Assembly: GCA_013396635.1 (NCBI GenBank)
Contig: WBMW01005531.1
Coordinates: forward strand, 168,148-232,147
Direction of reading: 5' to 3'
Source: Penelope pileata
Taxonomy: Eukaryota > Chordata > Aves > Galliformes > Cracidae
DNA: 64,000 nt
Position numbers and translations under genes: made by a program
Notes under the pieces: model-generated
What the model was told of the DNA's origin: nothing
Seen by the model: the letters and a program-made list of their open reading frames with translations, nothing else
Database searches by the model: none
Part shown: piece after piece, positions 1 to 13,079 of the stretch
Layout of the letters: every line of letters starts with the position of its first letter
Numbering within the stretch: position 1 is the first letter of the stretch

Positions 1-2225
1 CCTTGGGATAGGAAAAGCAGAGGGGATAAGGACACAAGAAAGTTCTATGCACCTATATTTAGCAATAACTGAATTGACTGAAAGGATTAGGAGATTAAAT
101 TTGTCTGTAGCTTTCATCATGTATTGCTCTCAGGTACAAAAGACAAAACAATCTGTCTATATTGATCCTTCCAGCTATTTCTCTGTCAGATTCCCATGTG
201 TTCATACACTCACAGAACGTTTTAGTAGTAAATACCACAGAAGAAAATTTCTTTTAACAAACCATCTTAAGAGACTTTCACCAGTCTTCAATTTTGGATT
301 TATTTTTTAAACATTTCAGGCAAGTTTACCAGTTGCATCCTTTTCACAATTGGCTGCTGGAATGCAGCCCATCATTCAACTTGGAATGAGCACGTGTGAT
401 TAAAGAGATCCTCATCACATATTCACAACGTGCTTACTGTACCACTGACAGGGGAGGGAGCTCTACGTTCTTTCATGAACCAGGAGACTTTTGTCAGCTG
501 AAATTGTTACTGAAAGCCATCTTAAGTACACAGAAATAACACTAATCACTTGAATTGGAAAAGCTGCAAATACATTACATATAGAAATCAGAAAGCAGTG
601 TGTTGATAAAGACTCCAGAAAAGGGTAAAAAGAGGAAAATACTAAGTGCAAGCTATACTGTATTTCAGTAAAAGCACTCAGTACCAATTGTATGCTGGCA
701 AAATGAGATTTTGCAAGCTTTATTTTCATACAACCAACATGAAAATATTACAATTATTACATAGAGTTCCCCACATTCTCACAAAAGCCTGCAGACAAGA
801 GGAAGATTCGTTAATCCTCAAACTTTGAGCCAAATTATAGTCCCCCCTGTACTACTGAGTGTTAGTGATGCTTCCCTTACTAAGGCCATATATCCTTACC
901 ATAAGTAACCAGGTACGAGTGCTGCTGTGAGCACACAGAATTACACTCTGAAGCACCTTTGGGAAAGCCTGTGTCCAACCCAGGCTGCCACGGCGCAGGT
1001 CTGTGCCTCCCTCTAGCGTTCTCACAGATACAGAGTAGCAGACTCATGAATTTATACAAAACCACACAACCAGGAGTGGTTAATCTCTGCAGATCAGACA
1101 AAGCTGCTTCAACACACTTGGTTGTTTCCCTGTGACACCACGCTCTCTCTGCCTTCAGAACCATAAATAGAACTCAGGCATTCTGTTGGAGTTCAAAGTA
1201 GGACTATTCTGAACTGTCTCCAAAGTTTTAGGCACTCATAGAGCCAAAGTGCTTAGGGTCTATCTACACCACTGGAGGATTAGAACTGCTTCAGTCACTC
1301 ATTGGAACAGGATTTATTTCAAAACCAAACATTTTACAGCACTCAGCACAAGATAACAGGCTCCCACTTAAGTCAGTATTTCAGCACTCTGAATAATGTC
1401 CCTGTCTCAGCTGGAACAGCTAATGAGGTCAAACCAGATCTCTGACAGAGTCATCACCTACGCTCTCCCCAGGAAGATAACAGGGCAGAAGGTGTGAGTG
1501 CTCTTCTGCAGCTCACATCCTGGCAGCACCGATGACCTACAGCCAAAATATCAAGCTGCAAGTGGCAGTGACAGAAGGTGTTTTCAAGTTTTCAGAATAA
1601 ATACACAACTCTGAGATATCTTTCTTTACGCTTTAAGGAACAGAGACCTGAGAATACCCAACAGTCTAACATTCATTCATCTGCTTTAACCACCACAGCT
1701 CATAACGAGCAGCATACAGGGGCCACCTATAGATATATATACACATGTGCATGTAGGTGGCAAAGATCCACTGTTCAGTAACATCCAGATTTTAAGTACA
1801 GCCTAAAAATAAACCTAAACAGAAGTTAAAGAATTGTTTCTCTCTTCTAAATATATTTAGTCTTCACACAAGCCTGCTTGGACTAGCACATGAGCATATG
1901 AGATCAAGTTACTCAGGAATTCAGGAAGCAGCATTCCATCACAAGAAGTCTCCAACTGTTTTAACTTTAGCTGAGGACACTATTTTTTGTTTCACGTGCA
2001 CTTAAAAGTCTTTTTGGCCTATTTCAAGCAAGCGGGTGTTGACAAACAACAACTCTGTGGAATCTGTGTACATATAGCTCCTAACATACAGGACAGTTTC
2101 AATAAACAAGCATAACAGAGCCTGGAAGAAAAGACACCAGAAGATGACAGAGGACACCACCTTTCCCACCCCCACACCAAATCACCTCCTCGATGAGCTG
2201 GACAGTCCCACTGTGCCAGGCTTAC
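1..2225 (-). other. ZCCHC10: ZCCHC10 intron 2, partial (runs off left edge)
   Basis: This stretch follows the GT donor (plus-strand CTTAC at 2221-2225) of the ZCCHC10 zinc-knuckle exon. I looked on the minus strand for the serine-rich and lysine-rich C-terminal exons typical of ZCCHC10 and found none, so they should lie left of position 1. The short open frames here have no family signature. A small alternating TA/CA patch lies at about 1731-1750. Otherwise I see only unremarkable AT-rich intronic sequence. Confidence 0.6.
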
Positions 2226-4581
2226 CTTTGTTGCAGTAACAGTCGCTTTTCTCTTTCTTTAAGAATTTTTGCTAGTTGAGCTGTCCTCGAAGGTCTGTGC
2301 AGGTATTTCCTCTTCCCTGTACATTCATACGTCCAATGTCCAAACTCTAAACATTTCTGGCATCTTACATGCTGCTTGTTTGCCTCCCTATAAGAATGCA
2401 GAATTGCTTAAGTGATTAATTCAAAGTCTGTTCTACCTAATGAACAAATATTAGTTTCCTTTAGCATAGAGTCTTAACAATGTATGCAGTTATGGTTAAA
2501 GCAGACTGATGTCCTGATTCAAGTTGTACAACAGCTAAAGCGCCCATGGACAAGAATGGTAACAACAAATACACACAATTATGGCAAACATGCTATTGCA
2601 GTTATCAAAATATTCTCATATCAACTATTTATGGCAGAATGAGAAGACACTTTTCCTCTATTCCAGAGCTTCAGACTACTGCCAAAGCAGCAAATGCTGA
2701 ACTACTGCCATCAACTGTCAGCACCCTGATCGACTGCACCTGAATTTCTGTTTTGCTTGTACCTGCTTCTGGGAGCCTAGCTTGCAGTCTTCATTTCCAA
2801 AGCCTAGGATTTATCAGTATTTATCACTCAGCTGGCAAACACTTCCAAATGTAAAGTACCTAGGATTCTGAGCAAGTAAAACAGAGCTGCTCCTAGGTGT
2901 AGCTTATCTGAATTTCTGTAAGATTTATTAAAGCCTGGCAGAAGGTTTATCGTAAGAACAATCAGATTCTTGTTCACTTTGTGCAGTGTAAACCAACCAA
3001 GACTTTACCTGCTATTCTCTGCCATCCAAATACCAGAACTGTAAGTCAGCATTTGACATCTGCATTTCAGTGATAAGATTGTTTGACATTTTGAGCAGAG
3101 AGCTAAGTGAGAAAAACTCATGTTTTCATATTCCAGCGCTTACTCCAACCTGCCTTTATATCTTCTCACGGATACGTTCCTGCTTTACACAGAGGGAAGC
3201 TCACACAGCAGTCAAGCCGCTCACTCAAGGCCATATCACAAATTAGTTCCAGAGCCACGACTTTGTAGCTCTCAAAGTTCACTGCAACTGCTGTAACTTA
3301 TTTCCACCTTATATCATCATTTCAACACCAAAACAGACATTTTTCAAGGCCAGCACATCTACATCATCTGAGATGAAGAGCCCTGGTGTAACTCGGAGGG
3401 GGCTCCTCCACTTTCTGTTTAGTAGAGCACGAAGGAACAGCCCAGTAGCAAACACTTTCCTCTCAGAAGGGAGTGCTGCCTTTCAGGGCAATGTAGGCAT
3501 TGTTTCTCCTTCAAACCCAGCTTTTGTTTTTTGTGACAGCTCTATTGTATCTCAAAGGGAATCCTGTTCTGAACATCCACCGCTCTCTCTTTCAATGCAA
3601 AGACACCTGGCTTCATAGTCGAGCGTTAGAAATACTGATCCAAATCAATATTGTAAGGCTAATTAACTACCCATATTGCGCTATTAACACAGCCTCCAAC
3701 AGAGAGCAGCATTTCTAGTAAGGAGCAACAAAAAACATCCAGGTCTGCAGAACAGTTTGCTTTGCCCAGCCTCGGACTTCTGGCCCTGCCACCAGGGCTG
3801 CACATAATCAGGAGGAGGACACGCTGCCCAAGGGACACAGGAGAACATTCCCTCGTGTTTGTATCACAGCCCAGCCCAGGCCCCGCTACAGGACAAGGGG
3901 AGCTCAGAGCACCAGCAGCACAACCATTCCCAGGGCACTACCACCACTCACAGGATGGGGCAGACAGGTCCTGCAGGGTAATCACCAGGACCACAGGCCA
4001 AAGCCGCTCAGCAGCCGCGACCTACACACACCACACCAACACTAACACGGTTCAGCACTAACGAAGAGCAGGAGATGAAGGTGATCTTTTAACACAGATT
4101 AATGACACAACCTAAAGGCAAAGATTGGCAGATGTACAGAGCAGGACGTGCTCATAGATTTAAACATAAGAAATCATTCCTTGACAGATATAAAACAGTA
4201 ACTTAAAAGAACAAGTATTCCAAAAGTGCTTTGAAAGTCCAAGTTACTTTCCACTGAGAGATAAGAAATAAATTACACTAAACAATGGAAAGGGAATGAA
4301 AATATAGACTCATGATCAGATGCACTGAGCAGCCTCCCCCCCCCTTCCTCCCTCCTCGAACCCCCAACGAGCACTCAGCACCCGCCAGCTCGGGGGGCAG
4401 CAGCTCCCGGCCCGGCTGCCGGCCAGGCTTCTTCGCCCAGAGAAGCAAGCAGGGAAGCAAGCAAGCAAGCAAGCAAGCAAACAAACAACCAAGCAAGCGG
4501 GCGCGCGCGCGCCCGCCCGGCCCGGCCCCGCCGCACTCACGCCTGTCTTCGAGCGATGAGACGATGCATGGGGGTCGCCAT
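2226..4581 (-). CDS. ZCCHC10: ZCCHC10, zinc finger CCHC-type containing 10 (5' part only)
   Basis: Two coding exons are visible on the minus strand: exon 1 at 4541-4581 and exon 2 at 2226-2387. Exon 1 begins MATPMHRLIARRQ and ends in phase 2 before a GTGAGT donor. Exon 2 starts after a TATAG acceptor, completes an Ala codon and continues EANKQHVRCQKC. It holds one CCHC zinc knuckle, C23-x2-C26-x4-H31-x4-C36, followed by a basic segment (GKRKYLHRPSRT) and a charged helix-like stretch, then a GTAAG donor at phase 2. These residues match the conserved N-terminus of vertebrate ZCCHC10, a small, probably nuclear protein. Its molecular role is poorly known; the knuckle suggests nucleic-acid or protein binding. 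The serine-rich tail known in mammals is not in the window, so the gene is truncated by the window edge. HSPA4 is divergent from it, as in human. Confidence 0.93.
4443..4512. repeat. (AAGC)n tetranucleotide repeat joined to a (GC)6 tract
   Basis: About 4443-4499 is built from AAGC units with AAAC variants. It runs straight into an alternating GC tract at 4501-4512. It lies in ZCCHC10 intron 1, roughly 30-100 bases past the exon 1 donor. The alternating GC tract is a candidate for Z-form DNA. Both parts are expected to vary in length between individuals. Confidence 0.85.
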
Positions 4582-4900
4582 CTTCGCGGCCGGGAAGTAA
4601 GACGAGGCCGCACTGCATGCCGGGCCATGGCGACTGCCACCGCCTCCCATTGGCGGAGGAGGAGGAGTAGCGGCCGCCATAGAGAGGAAATCCTCCAGCG
4701 GTCAGAGAGGACGTGTCGGGAGGACCGCTCAACAGCCGCTCTCGCCGGCGCGTCTCGTCTGTTCCGGCGTTGCCATGGCAGCGAGGGGCCTGCTGTGAGG
4801 TGGCTCGCCTCCGCCTCAGAACGGCGGGAGACAGCGGGCAGGCTTGAGCGCACGGTGACGTTCGTAGAGCTTCCCCTTCACAAGTTCACCTGAATAATCC
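4582..4900 (-). promoter_or_regulatory. ZCCHC10: ZCCHC10 CpG-rich promoter and 5' UTR region
   Basis: GC-rich, CpG-dense sequence lies directly upstream of the ZCCHC10 start codon on the minus strand. ATTGG at 4649-4653 reads CCAAT on the gene strand, about 70 bases upstream of the ATG. The start codon sits inside AAGATGGCGAC (about 4573-4583), a good match to the YY1 consensus, which is often found just downstream of TATA-less transcription starts. No TATA box is evident. The exact start site is not determinable here. Confidence 0.6.
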
Positions 4901-7900
4901 AACACACCTGCCTGCTGCGGCTTCTCAACGGCATTTAGGTACGTGGCGAGTTGGAAGGAAGGCATAACGTCTCTCTGGTTGTAGCCTGAGGGCTCCAAAG
5001 AAGTGTTAGAAAGGGCCAGGTTTCAGAAAGGAGTAATTGAACCCATCATCACTCCTAAAATGTTGCAGGCGTCTACTAACACATTAATTTTTTGCTGGTC
5101 ATTTTTTATTTATTTTCCCCAAACTAACAAAAAAAGTATAACTTCTCAGTATAACTGAAGAGATGACTTCTGCTACAGGTGCATAACCACGGCTCAATGA
5201 TCCCTTCAATGTTAATGGATTTCCAGGGACTGAGGACACCTCGTGGGGGCCCAATGTGCTCTGTACTCGGTTGTGAGGAAACTCGGCTCAGACACATCTA
5301 GGAATCATAAGGCAAATGCTTCCCTCCACTCCACTGAGCCCAGGAGCCTGTAGTCCCTCAGCTCTGCCAGCAGCAGCTCGTATTTTTGGCTCTGGCATCA
5401 CCTCCTTGCAGTCTGTGGCACAGAAGGAGAGGTTGAGGGACAGCAGAAGAAGAGCAGCAGTGGCTGGAGCCTTCTGACAGCTCATACCTGGCAGGCAGCT
5501 CCTCGGGAGCCTTTGCCAGCTGGCACAGGTGCAGCAGCCTCTACCCTGAGCTCAGGGAAGCAAGGAGTGTGGCTTCATAGATTTGCTTTATCAGATCTCT
5601 TGGGATCAATGTTAAGAAAATATACATTTTAATGCTGAATAGGGATTACTCCTGCCATTAGTATCCTGGGAGTACTTTATAGCCAGCCCTTTTCAGTATT
5701 CACTCAGAACTGCCCTATCACAGGCGCAACCGATGGGCAGTAAGTGGGCATTCCACTGCATCTTCACATGTACTACAGTGGATAAACTGCTATGGGTTCT
5801 TGGTAGTTCAGTATCAGCTAACGTGTCCCTATCGTGTCTGGTATGTTATAAATGCAGCAGTTTGGCCTCAGTATTTGAATCTTGATGTCTGGCATCTCAC
5901 TTTTCATGGAGAAAGTCAGACAGAAGCATTTCCTACTTTAGGATTGATCTATCTGTAATATTCCATGCTTTATAAAAAATTCCTCTTCCTTTTTTACCTC
6001 AGTACCACTTAAAATCTTGGAATAAATGACACACTGGTAGCACTATCTGCTCTCTACTTACCATTTGGTGCTCCTGGCAGCTGTGATGCTCTCCTAGTGT
6101 TCCTGCAGCAGAACTACAGTTCCCAAAGTTTGCCCGTGCAGCAAGGTTTCTGATGTCATATGCCAGAATACTCAAGGAGCATAAGGGCTTTTCCTGACAC
6201 AGAGACCTTTTACTAGAGCAATCCACTAAAAATCCTTCTACTTGAGGAGTTTGGAAGTGTTCTTGTGGCTGGCAGAACTCGAAATCTCCTTGGAGCAGTG
6301 CTTCAGGGCCAGTGCTGTCTCTCAGAGGGAACTCACCCCAGCACACACTAATGCACCAGAGATAAGACTTCGAGTCCACTCTGGACCCAATGTGCAGTGT
6401 CATAGCACAGCACTCAGCTCCCTGGCATGGGGGACGGTTCCCTGCTGCTCAATGAACTGTCTGTGACCATAAATCCTGCCTTTGCACACTGGGTTGCTAT
6501 TTAAAGTTGCAGTATCATTAACCAGGGAAATTACTTTGCAAAATGTGCCCCTCTCTAGACAGGGAAGGGAGGAGGTATGCAACAACACAGGAGAAAAAGC
6601 TGGGGAAGGCGCTGAAGCTTCCGTGGCACAGACACTGAGCTGCCTTGTCGTGGCATCAGGGATCACTCCTGCCAAGCTTCCATCTCCCAGCACTTTCCTG
6701 TGCCAGAGCATTGCTCATGAAAATAAGCTGTCACATTATTCATTGAGGGTTTGTATGGGAAACCAGAAGAATGGAGTCAGCTCTCTTAGGAAGGACTGAG
6801 TCCATGAATAAATGGTTAAACCTCCACTGCCAAGACTGCTGGCAGCAGTGCCACTTATGCAAAACTCTGCTCAGACTCCCAAAATGACTAGCAATTAAGT
6901 AGCTGATAATACGAATGCTGAACAATAATAATGAAAAATTGGGAGCACTAGAGATGACATCACTGGGCATTTTCTAAAGTGTGCACGATAAGGAATACAC
7001 TGAATAGATTTGAACCACGCCCTGTCTAGAATTTCTTGCCACCACTCAGTTGTAGCTTCAGTAACTCTGAGTTTACACAAGGTAGTCCATTAAGATAATG
7101 TGTTAGCATTGCCAGTTTCCTTTGTTTCTTTGCAGAGGAAACAAACCCATGTGAAATTCTGTGTTGCTAGTTCTGGTTATACAGAGCAGTTCTTCTAAAT
7201 TGCACTCAGGTATTTCTAAAGAGCTCTACAGCCTACGGGAAGTCTTTCCCTCGGTTTTCTGTCACTGATTTACAACAATAACTTTCCCAATCTCAGTTAC
7301 AGCACATGGGTGTTAATTTGGGCAGAATCAAGTTCTGTCCACCCAGATCAGGAAGTAGTTGGGCTTCTGCAGAAATGGTAAATAATTAACTAATGAATTA
7401 CTGAACAGCATTATTTATATACACACATACGTATGTTTTTCAGCATGCCAGTAACTAACACTGGGACATTCAGAATTTTGTGGAAAATTGCATTTCCTAA
7501 TTCAGAACAAGAAGTTTGGCATTGTTTATGAAATAAAAAATTTGAAAGAAAAGAAGCAGTATTACCAAAACATGTTTTATTTCTCTAATTAAAACCATCC
7601 CTGATGTGATTCTTTTACTGTGACATCTGGAGTTTGAATTTCCAGATAATAACATAATTGTCAAGCAAAAATGCCAGCTCTGTAGTGTAGCTCTAGGCTG
7701 AAATCCAGGAGCAGAAGATGGTGTCTGGCAGTGGTGGAGATTTACACCAGAACTCTGATGGAAAGTCCTGGCTGGTGCTGGACTGCTGCATGTTTCAGCT
7801 GGTTCTGACACCAGTTGGGGTAACTAAATAAATTATTTAATTTAATTAATTATTGTAGTTTCCTCTTGTCCTCTCTGATGGATTTCAGGGAGCTGGCCTC

Positions 7901-10900
7901 AATCGTAGCATCTTGTAACACATCAGGGTAAGGGCAATCCAGGTGACGTCTCATCTGTTGTGATAATTCAGGTGACTTGCTTGTGAGAAGCAGAAATATG
8001 GGAATCCCTTCCCAGGCATAAAAAAGCAAAACAAACTCAAAATATCTCAGTTATGTTTCTCTGTCTTATAACTGCCCAAGCAAGATGGGTTCCCTCATTC
8101 CCTCTTCTGTATATTTGCCTTGCAGTGCAAATTGCTGAGCATATTGTGACATGATATTTCCGTGGCAAAGAAGGCATTCTATCAGTCACAAAAAGTGTTT
8201 GTTTCAGCTGCTTAGTGGGCAGTGGAAGATGTAGCAAAATGAAAGTACTTATGGTATATAGAGAATTGATACTAGTGCAGATATAGGTCTGTTCTAGTAA
8301 AATTGATGCAGATACTGAGAATGTGTATAAGTAACTAAAAACACAGCTGTCTCTATGTATTAAAATTCCATGCTTACGTAACATCAGACTGCTCTGGTAT
8401 CCGCCATATAAACAGACTATTAGAGGGAGTACAGAAAGCTGAAAGGAAAAAAATAGATGTGTCAGCTGGACCCATGACTTAACTTTCAGATGAAGGAAGG
8501 AGGAAGGTTCTCGAGCCTCAAATCAGGTTGAGTCTTCATTGGATCAGCTATTGTAAAAATACATTGGCAGGGATAATGTGCCCCAAAAATCTCTAACCGA
8601 AGTGGAAGTCCAGCCACAGTTCCCATTGAAAGAAAAAGAAAAAATTGGCTTCATTGTTACAAGGCACTGAAATGAACTTAATTTATTATCTTAACTTCAG
8701 ATACCGACAGGAAGAAGTACTGGCTAGCGAAAGACAACATACTTTAAACAGAGAAAGCCAGTATTCCCATTTAGAAAATACTGTAATGTGGTGGACTTTG
8801 GGCACTTGCCATTTTCAATACACTTCTCTGTATTTTTAGTGCTCCCAATCCATTCCGTGTGGGACACGAGCCTTGTCCCTTTCCTCAAGGCCGGTGTAGT
8901 GTTGCTATGGGGGAGTTTTGTCCTCACCGCACCTTTGTGAGCGCCTGCACCGGCGCCGCTCCAGCCTATAGCACGCTGCTGTATTTTTAGATCCTCAGCT
9001 CACATTTCAGTGAACACGAAGTATCTTTGTGTGTCAACAGACCAGAAATGTCTCCTGATGGAGCGCGAAGCACGCCGACGTAGCAGGGACGTAATCGGGG
9101 CAGTTCGTGGAAGCTTACATCATTACATCTATCGCTGGAATGTTTTTGATATACAACAAATTCAGATGTTTTTCTTTCCTGGGAACGCTGCCAGCGAGCT
9201 GTAGCACATGAGGGAGCTGCGGTGCCCGCGGGGCCTCGCTCCCAGCCTGAGGCAGAACAGCAAGGAGGGAAGGGCTGGTGCCTAGGCGAGATATGAATTA
9301 GGGAACTTTCAGTTCAGCTTGTTGGAGAAATAGGGGCTGAGCTTGTGCCTGGCCACTGTCCTTTGTCCATCAGTGGGGAGTCCACAGGGCCACGCCCTGG
9401 CTTTGGGAGCAGCCCGAGCACGAGGGCTATGGGGAAGGACAGGATGGCAGTGCCCACCTCAGACTGTCAGGTTTTGTATGCTCAGGAATTAGGGAGATCC
9501 TGGAGGTCACCCGCTGGGGAGTGCCACAGGTTCCAGTGATTGAGGGAACCACTGCGTAGAATCCCATCTATACTTTTACTATGTTTCATCTTTAAACTTT
9601 TCCTCCTCCCAATGCTCTTTAGAAGGCTTTCCAAAGCTTGATTGCTTCAGTTAATCCAAGGTCCCCATATTGTTCCATTCCCATATTGTTCCATTCCATT
9701 ATTGTTTTTCTTGTGCCCATTTTTTGTCCTTCTTTCTGTTTGCTTCTGATACACATCTTTGGGAAATTTTCAGTTGACTGTTTGAGATTTGGTTTGGTGG
9801 GCAGTTATCCAGCTCTGCTACTTCAGTACCTGTGATATCTTAATTAGTAAACACGTGAAATCTAATCATCCGACAGAAAATTGTCTTTTCAACACCTATT
9901 TCATTGCAAATTCTTGAGATAACTGCACTGGGGAAAGTGGCTCTGGAGTAACTTTTCATAGGACAGAGAGCTAGGATTTTCTGAGAACCGCGTTACGTGG
10001 GGTATGATTCACATCAGAGTTCGGGGCAACACGATACTCCAGCTACCCTCAGTTCAGGAGACTGCAAAGCCCATTTGCATCTGACTGTCCCAGAATAGCA
10101 CTATGAACCATACATTAGATGACATGAAGTAACTATTTACAGCAGACCAAAGAATAGCCTGTGACAGATATCAGCCGGAGCTTATTTTAGGCCCATATTC
10201 ATTTTCCTGTTTAGTTTGTGCTAATGAATCGCAAGATATGCCACTGTAAACAGAGTCTGAAAACACGGCATTTACACTCAGATACACTGTAGTGGCAGGT
10301 CTGTGGTTTGTAAGCACTTCTGCTTAGCACACAGATCATAGAAAGAAAGAAAAGAGGGGGTTTAGTCTGCCAGGCAAAGATTTATCTGTGAAGTTCCCAA
10401 GAGAAGTAAGTTTTAGGAAAGTCTTCAGGCTGCAGCCTGAGGTCAGGACTGACTGGGGCACAGATCACGTGAACACTGAATGATGGCACTGCTCTGAACT
10501 GACACAATCACCCGGAGTGCACTAATGAACATGGGCACATTTATCCTTTTCTTCATCTCTTTATAACCTTGCTATTGTAGGAATAGATTATTTGTAGTGT
10601 CTGTCATTATACAGAGGACGTTTGCAACTCAAAGCAGGGAAATGGTGTCACCAAAACAGAAAATTATTACTTCTTCAAAAATACCCTAAGTTTTAGGCCA
10701 CGTATTATCCTTAAATTTTTAATACATTCTCTGTCTCACGTTTTCATATATACAGCAGTAGCTGATCAAATCCACAACTGATTTCTAAGAGTGTTGAGTA
10801 TATCACCTGGTTATGAAACTTTAATATTGTTGCAGTTTTGCTTACATTATCTTCAAAAGTCTAAGAATTTCTGAGATGTTTTGTTCTTAGAGTAATCAAC

Positions 10901-13079
10901 ATCTATTTTAGAAGAAACAGACTGCATCTTTAACAGCCTTTTTTTGATTATTCTCCTTTTGATTCTCCTTAATTCAAATCATGCTTATGATTCAAAAGTC
11001 AAGCACTGACAAAGCTGTAGGTAAAATCCAGCAAGCTGAGCTACTTTGCTCTTCTATCTTACAGTTGCTCTCTCTGCTGCAAAAGTCTTCATCAGGTACG
11101 AGATGATAAAGCCTCATTAAGGAATACATACTGTAAGAGTTCAGTGTAAGTTGTGTCTTCAGCTCATAATCAAATACTGCTAATTTCTTAGCAGTACTTA
11201 TTACAGTCTTTTCATGTTTTTTACATTAGAAATCTCATTTTCTTATAAGAAAAACGTTGAGAAAAGAGCATCGGGAAGACCGCAAGATCTATTCCATTTC
11301 AGACCCCAACAAATCGACATCTCAGATTTTGAGCTGATTTATGCAATTCCCCTCAGAACAGCCCATCTGGGCCTGTGGAGCTCCCTCTCCCCCTTCCTCC
11401 CCCACGGGCAGCCCGGCTGCTCGCTGCTGGCAGCATCCCAGGACCGTGTCCCTGCAGGGTCAGCTGCACGGAGGGACAGCAGGAGCCGCTCAGCGCCTCG
11501 AGGCGTGTGCCCCGCGATGCCAGCTGCCCGCTGACACCAGTCTGTCATTGCCCCAGCCCCTGTGCTGGCAGCTTTGCTCGTTTTGAAAATGAAAGTGAAA
11601 AAAAAGAGGAAACTCGGCGGCATTCTGGCTCTTCATTGTACCTCGAGGATGTGTCGCACGGCATTCTCCGCGCAGAGCAGCAGGCAGGTTTTGCTCATTG
11701 GCGCTTCTCCAGACACTCAAGGACGTCCGAGGTTAAACACTTCATTATTATTCTGTCATTAGCACCATGATGCAATTCCCAGCCCACCTACAGCTGCCAA
11801 AGCGGTGTCACTGAGCATGCTGCAAGGAATTGCAGGCACTCGGAGCTGAGGCTACGCAGCAGTCTTTGGGGCAAGAGTCCTTCCTGGCTTCAATATTGAA
11901 TTTCTCTGCCATGTGTTTTCCGTACCATTAAAACAAGAAGCAGCGATGTAACTATAGGGCTGGGAATTTGGAAACATCCTAATTTATAACACATTGCATT
12001 TCTGTATTTTAAGCATGCTTTATCTCAGAATTTAATACATTCCCAAACATCAAGTTTCACAACATTCATGAAGCATCTGAGTCACATCTGTGTCAGGGCC
12101 CATCAGCCTCTCCATGGCACGTTCTCCGCATCCCTTTCCCCTCTCCATCACCTCTGCTGCTGTCCCAGCTCCATCCACCACAGCCTTCCTCCCTGTTTCA
12201 GTCTCACCAGGTGACAGACCCAACACCACACCACACAGCAACCTCTTGGCTTTTCTTCCCGCAGTGAGAAGCCCATCCACCTTCCGGCTGATTGCTTCCC
12301 TGCCTCTTTTCCCCAGTTTCTGTCACAGAGGGCAGCCCTCGCTGCATCAGCACGGCCGGGCAGTGCTGCCCGCCGGGTGGAACGTACTGGAGCTTTGTGA
12401 CTCCCCAGCCCTAAAAAGGATTTTTCTCCAGCACACTCACAAAGTGCTCGCTGGCCACACGCTTCCCTGGAAAACACGATGTAGCTACACAAATCCGTCA
12501 CACAGGGACAGCAGCCCCAGCTCTGTGAAGTTTGCTACTATGACGATGTTGCATGTTAATTAGAGACTCGCTGTTCTGTAAATCCCACTGGATGTAAAGC
12601 AACCCCGCGTCCTGACAGCAAAAGGAAACCACTCGGAAAGCAGCTGGGTGCTCAGCTGCTTCTCTTACACAAAATCTTTGTTTCCACAAGTTGTGGTTTT
12701 CCCTCTCATGGCACGTTGTTTCTCCCCAAGATCCATCTGCTATAATCAGGTGATCACATCGCAATCAGGAGTTCAACTGGGGAAAAAGTTTAAATACAAT
12801 GGCCTTTATGTTCACACCAAAAGCCACAAAAGCCCTCTGAAATCCTCAGAACCAAAAGGAAACAGCCCAGCTGCCTTTGTGGTGCTGCCAAGTGTGACCT
12901 TATCGCATTTTCCTCCGCGAGTTACAGGACTGCACAGGAACAGCAGTTTTCTGTGAAGGCGCAGGAAGCGCACTTCCACTCTCCAAGGGAAGTGGGAGAC
13001 CCTGGGAGCAAACTGCAGTGCCAACATTTACTGGTTTTAATATCATGACCAGCAGCCCATGCCCAGCGCTGTGCCTGGG
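4901..13079. other. ZCCHC10-HSPA4 intergenic region, no supported gene
   Basis: About 8.2 kb separates the divergent ZCCHC10 and HSPA4 promoters. Open frames here are short, lack recognisable domains and are not joined by convincing splice sites. Two more GC-rich islands stand out, at about 8880-9260 and 11340-11730. The second contains the IRF-like element annotated separately. No clear LINE, LTR or RNA gene was recognised. An unannotated lncRNA or enhancers cannot be excluded. Confidence 0.55.
11585..11600 (+). promoter_or_regulatory. ISRE / IRF-type element (three GAAA units)
   Basis: GAAAATGAAAGTGAAA is a perfect GAAANNGAAANNGAAA array, the core of interferon-stimulated response elements bound by IRF proteins or ISGF3; it also resembles PRDM1 sites. 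A GAGGAA (ETS/PU.1-like core) follows at about 11606-11611. It lies 1.9 kb upstream of the HSPA4 start codon inside a local GC-rich block. The motif match is direct; function is inferred. Confidence 0.45.

Noticed and set aside
4278..4893. Open frames of 138-193 codons on both strands over the ZCCHC10 CpG island
   Set aside because: They overlap on both strands in GC-rich and repeat sequence (AAGC array, GC tract) and conflict with the clear ZCCHC10 exon 1.
5288..5485. Minus-strand 65-codon frame with a signal-peptide-like hydrophobic start
   Set aside because: It is short and isolated, with no recognisable family and no supporting splice sites. A hydrophobic leucine run is common by chance.
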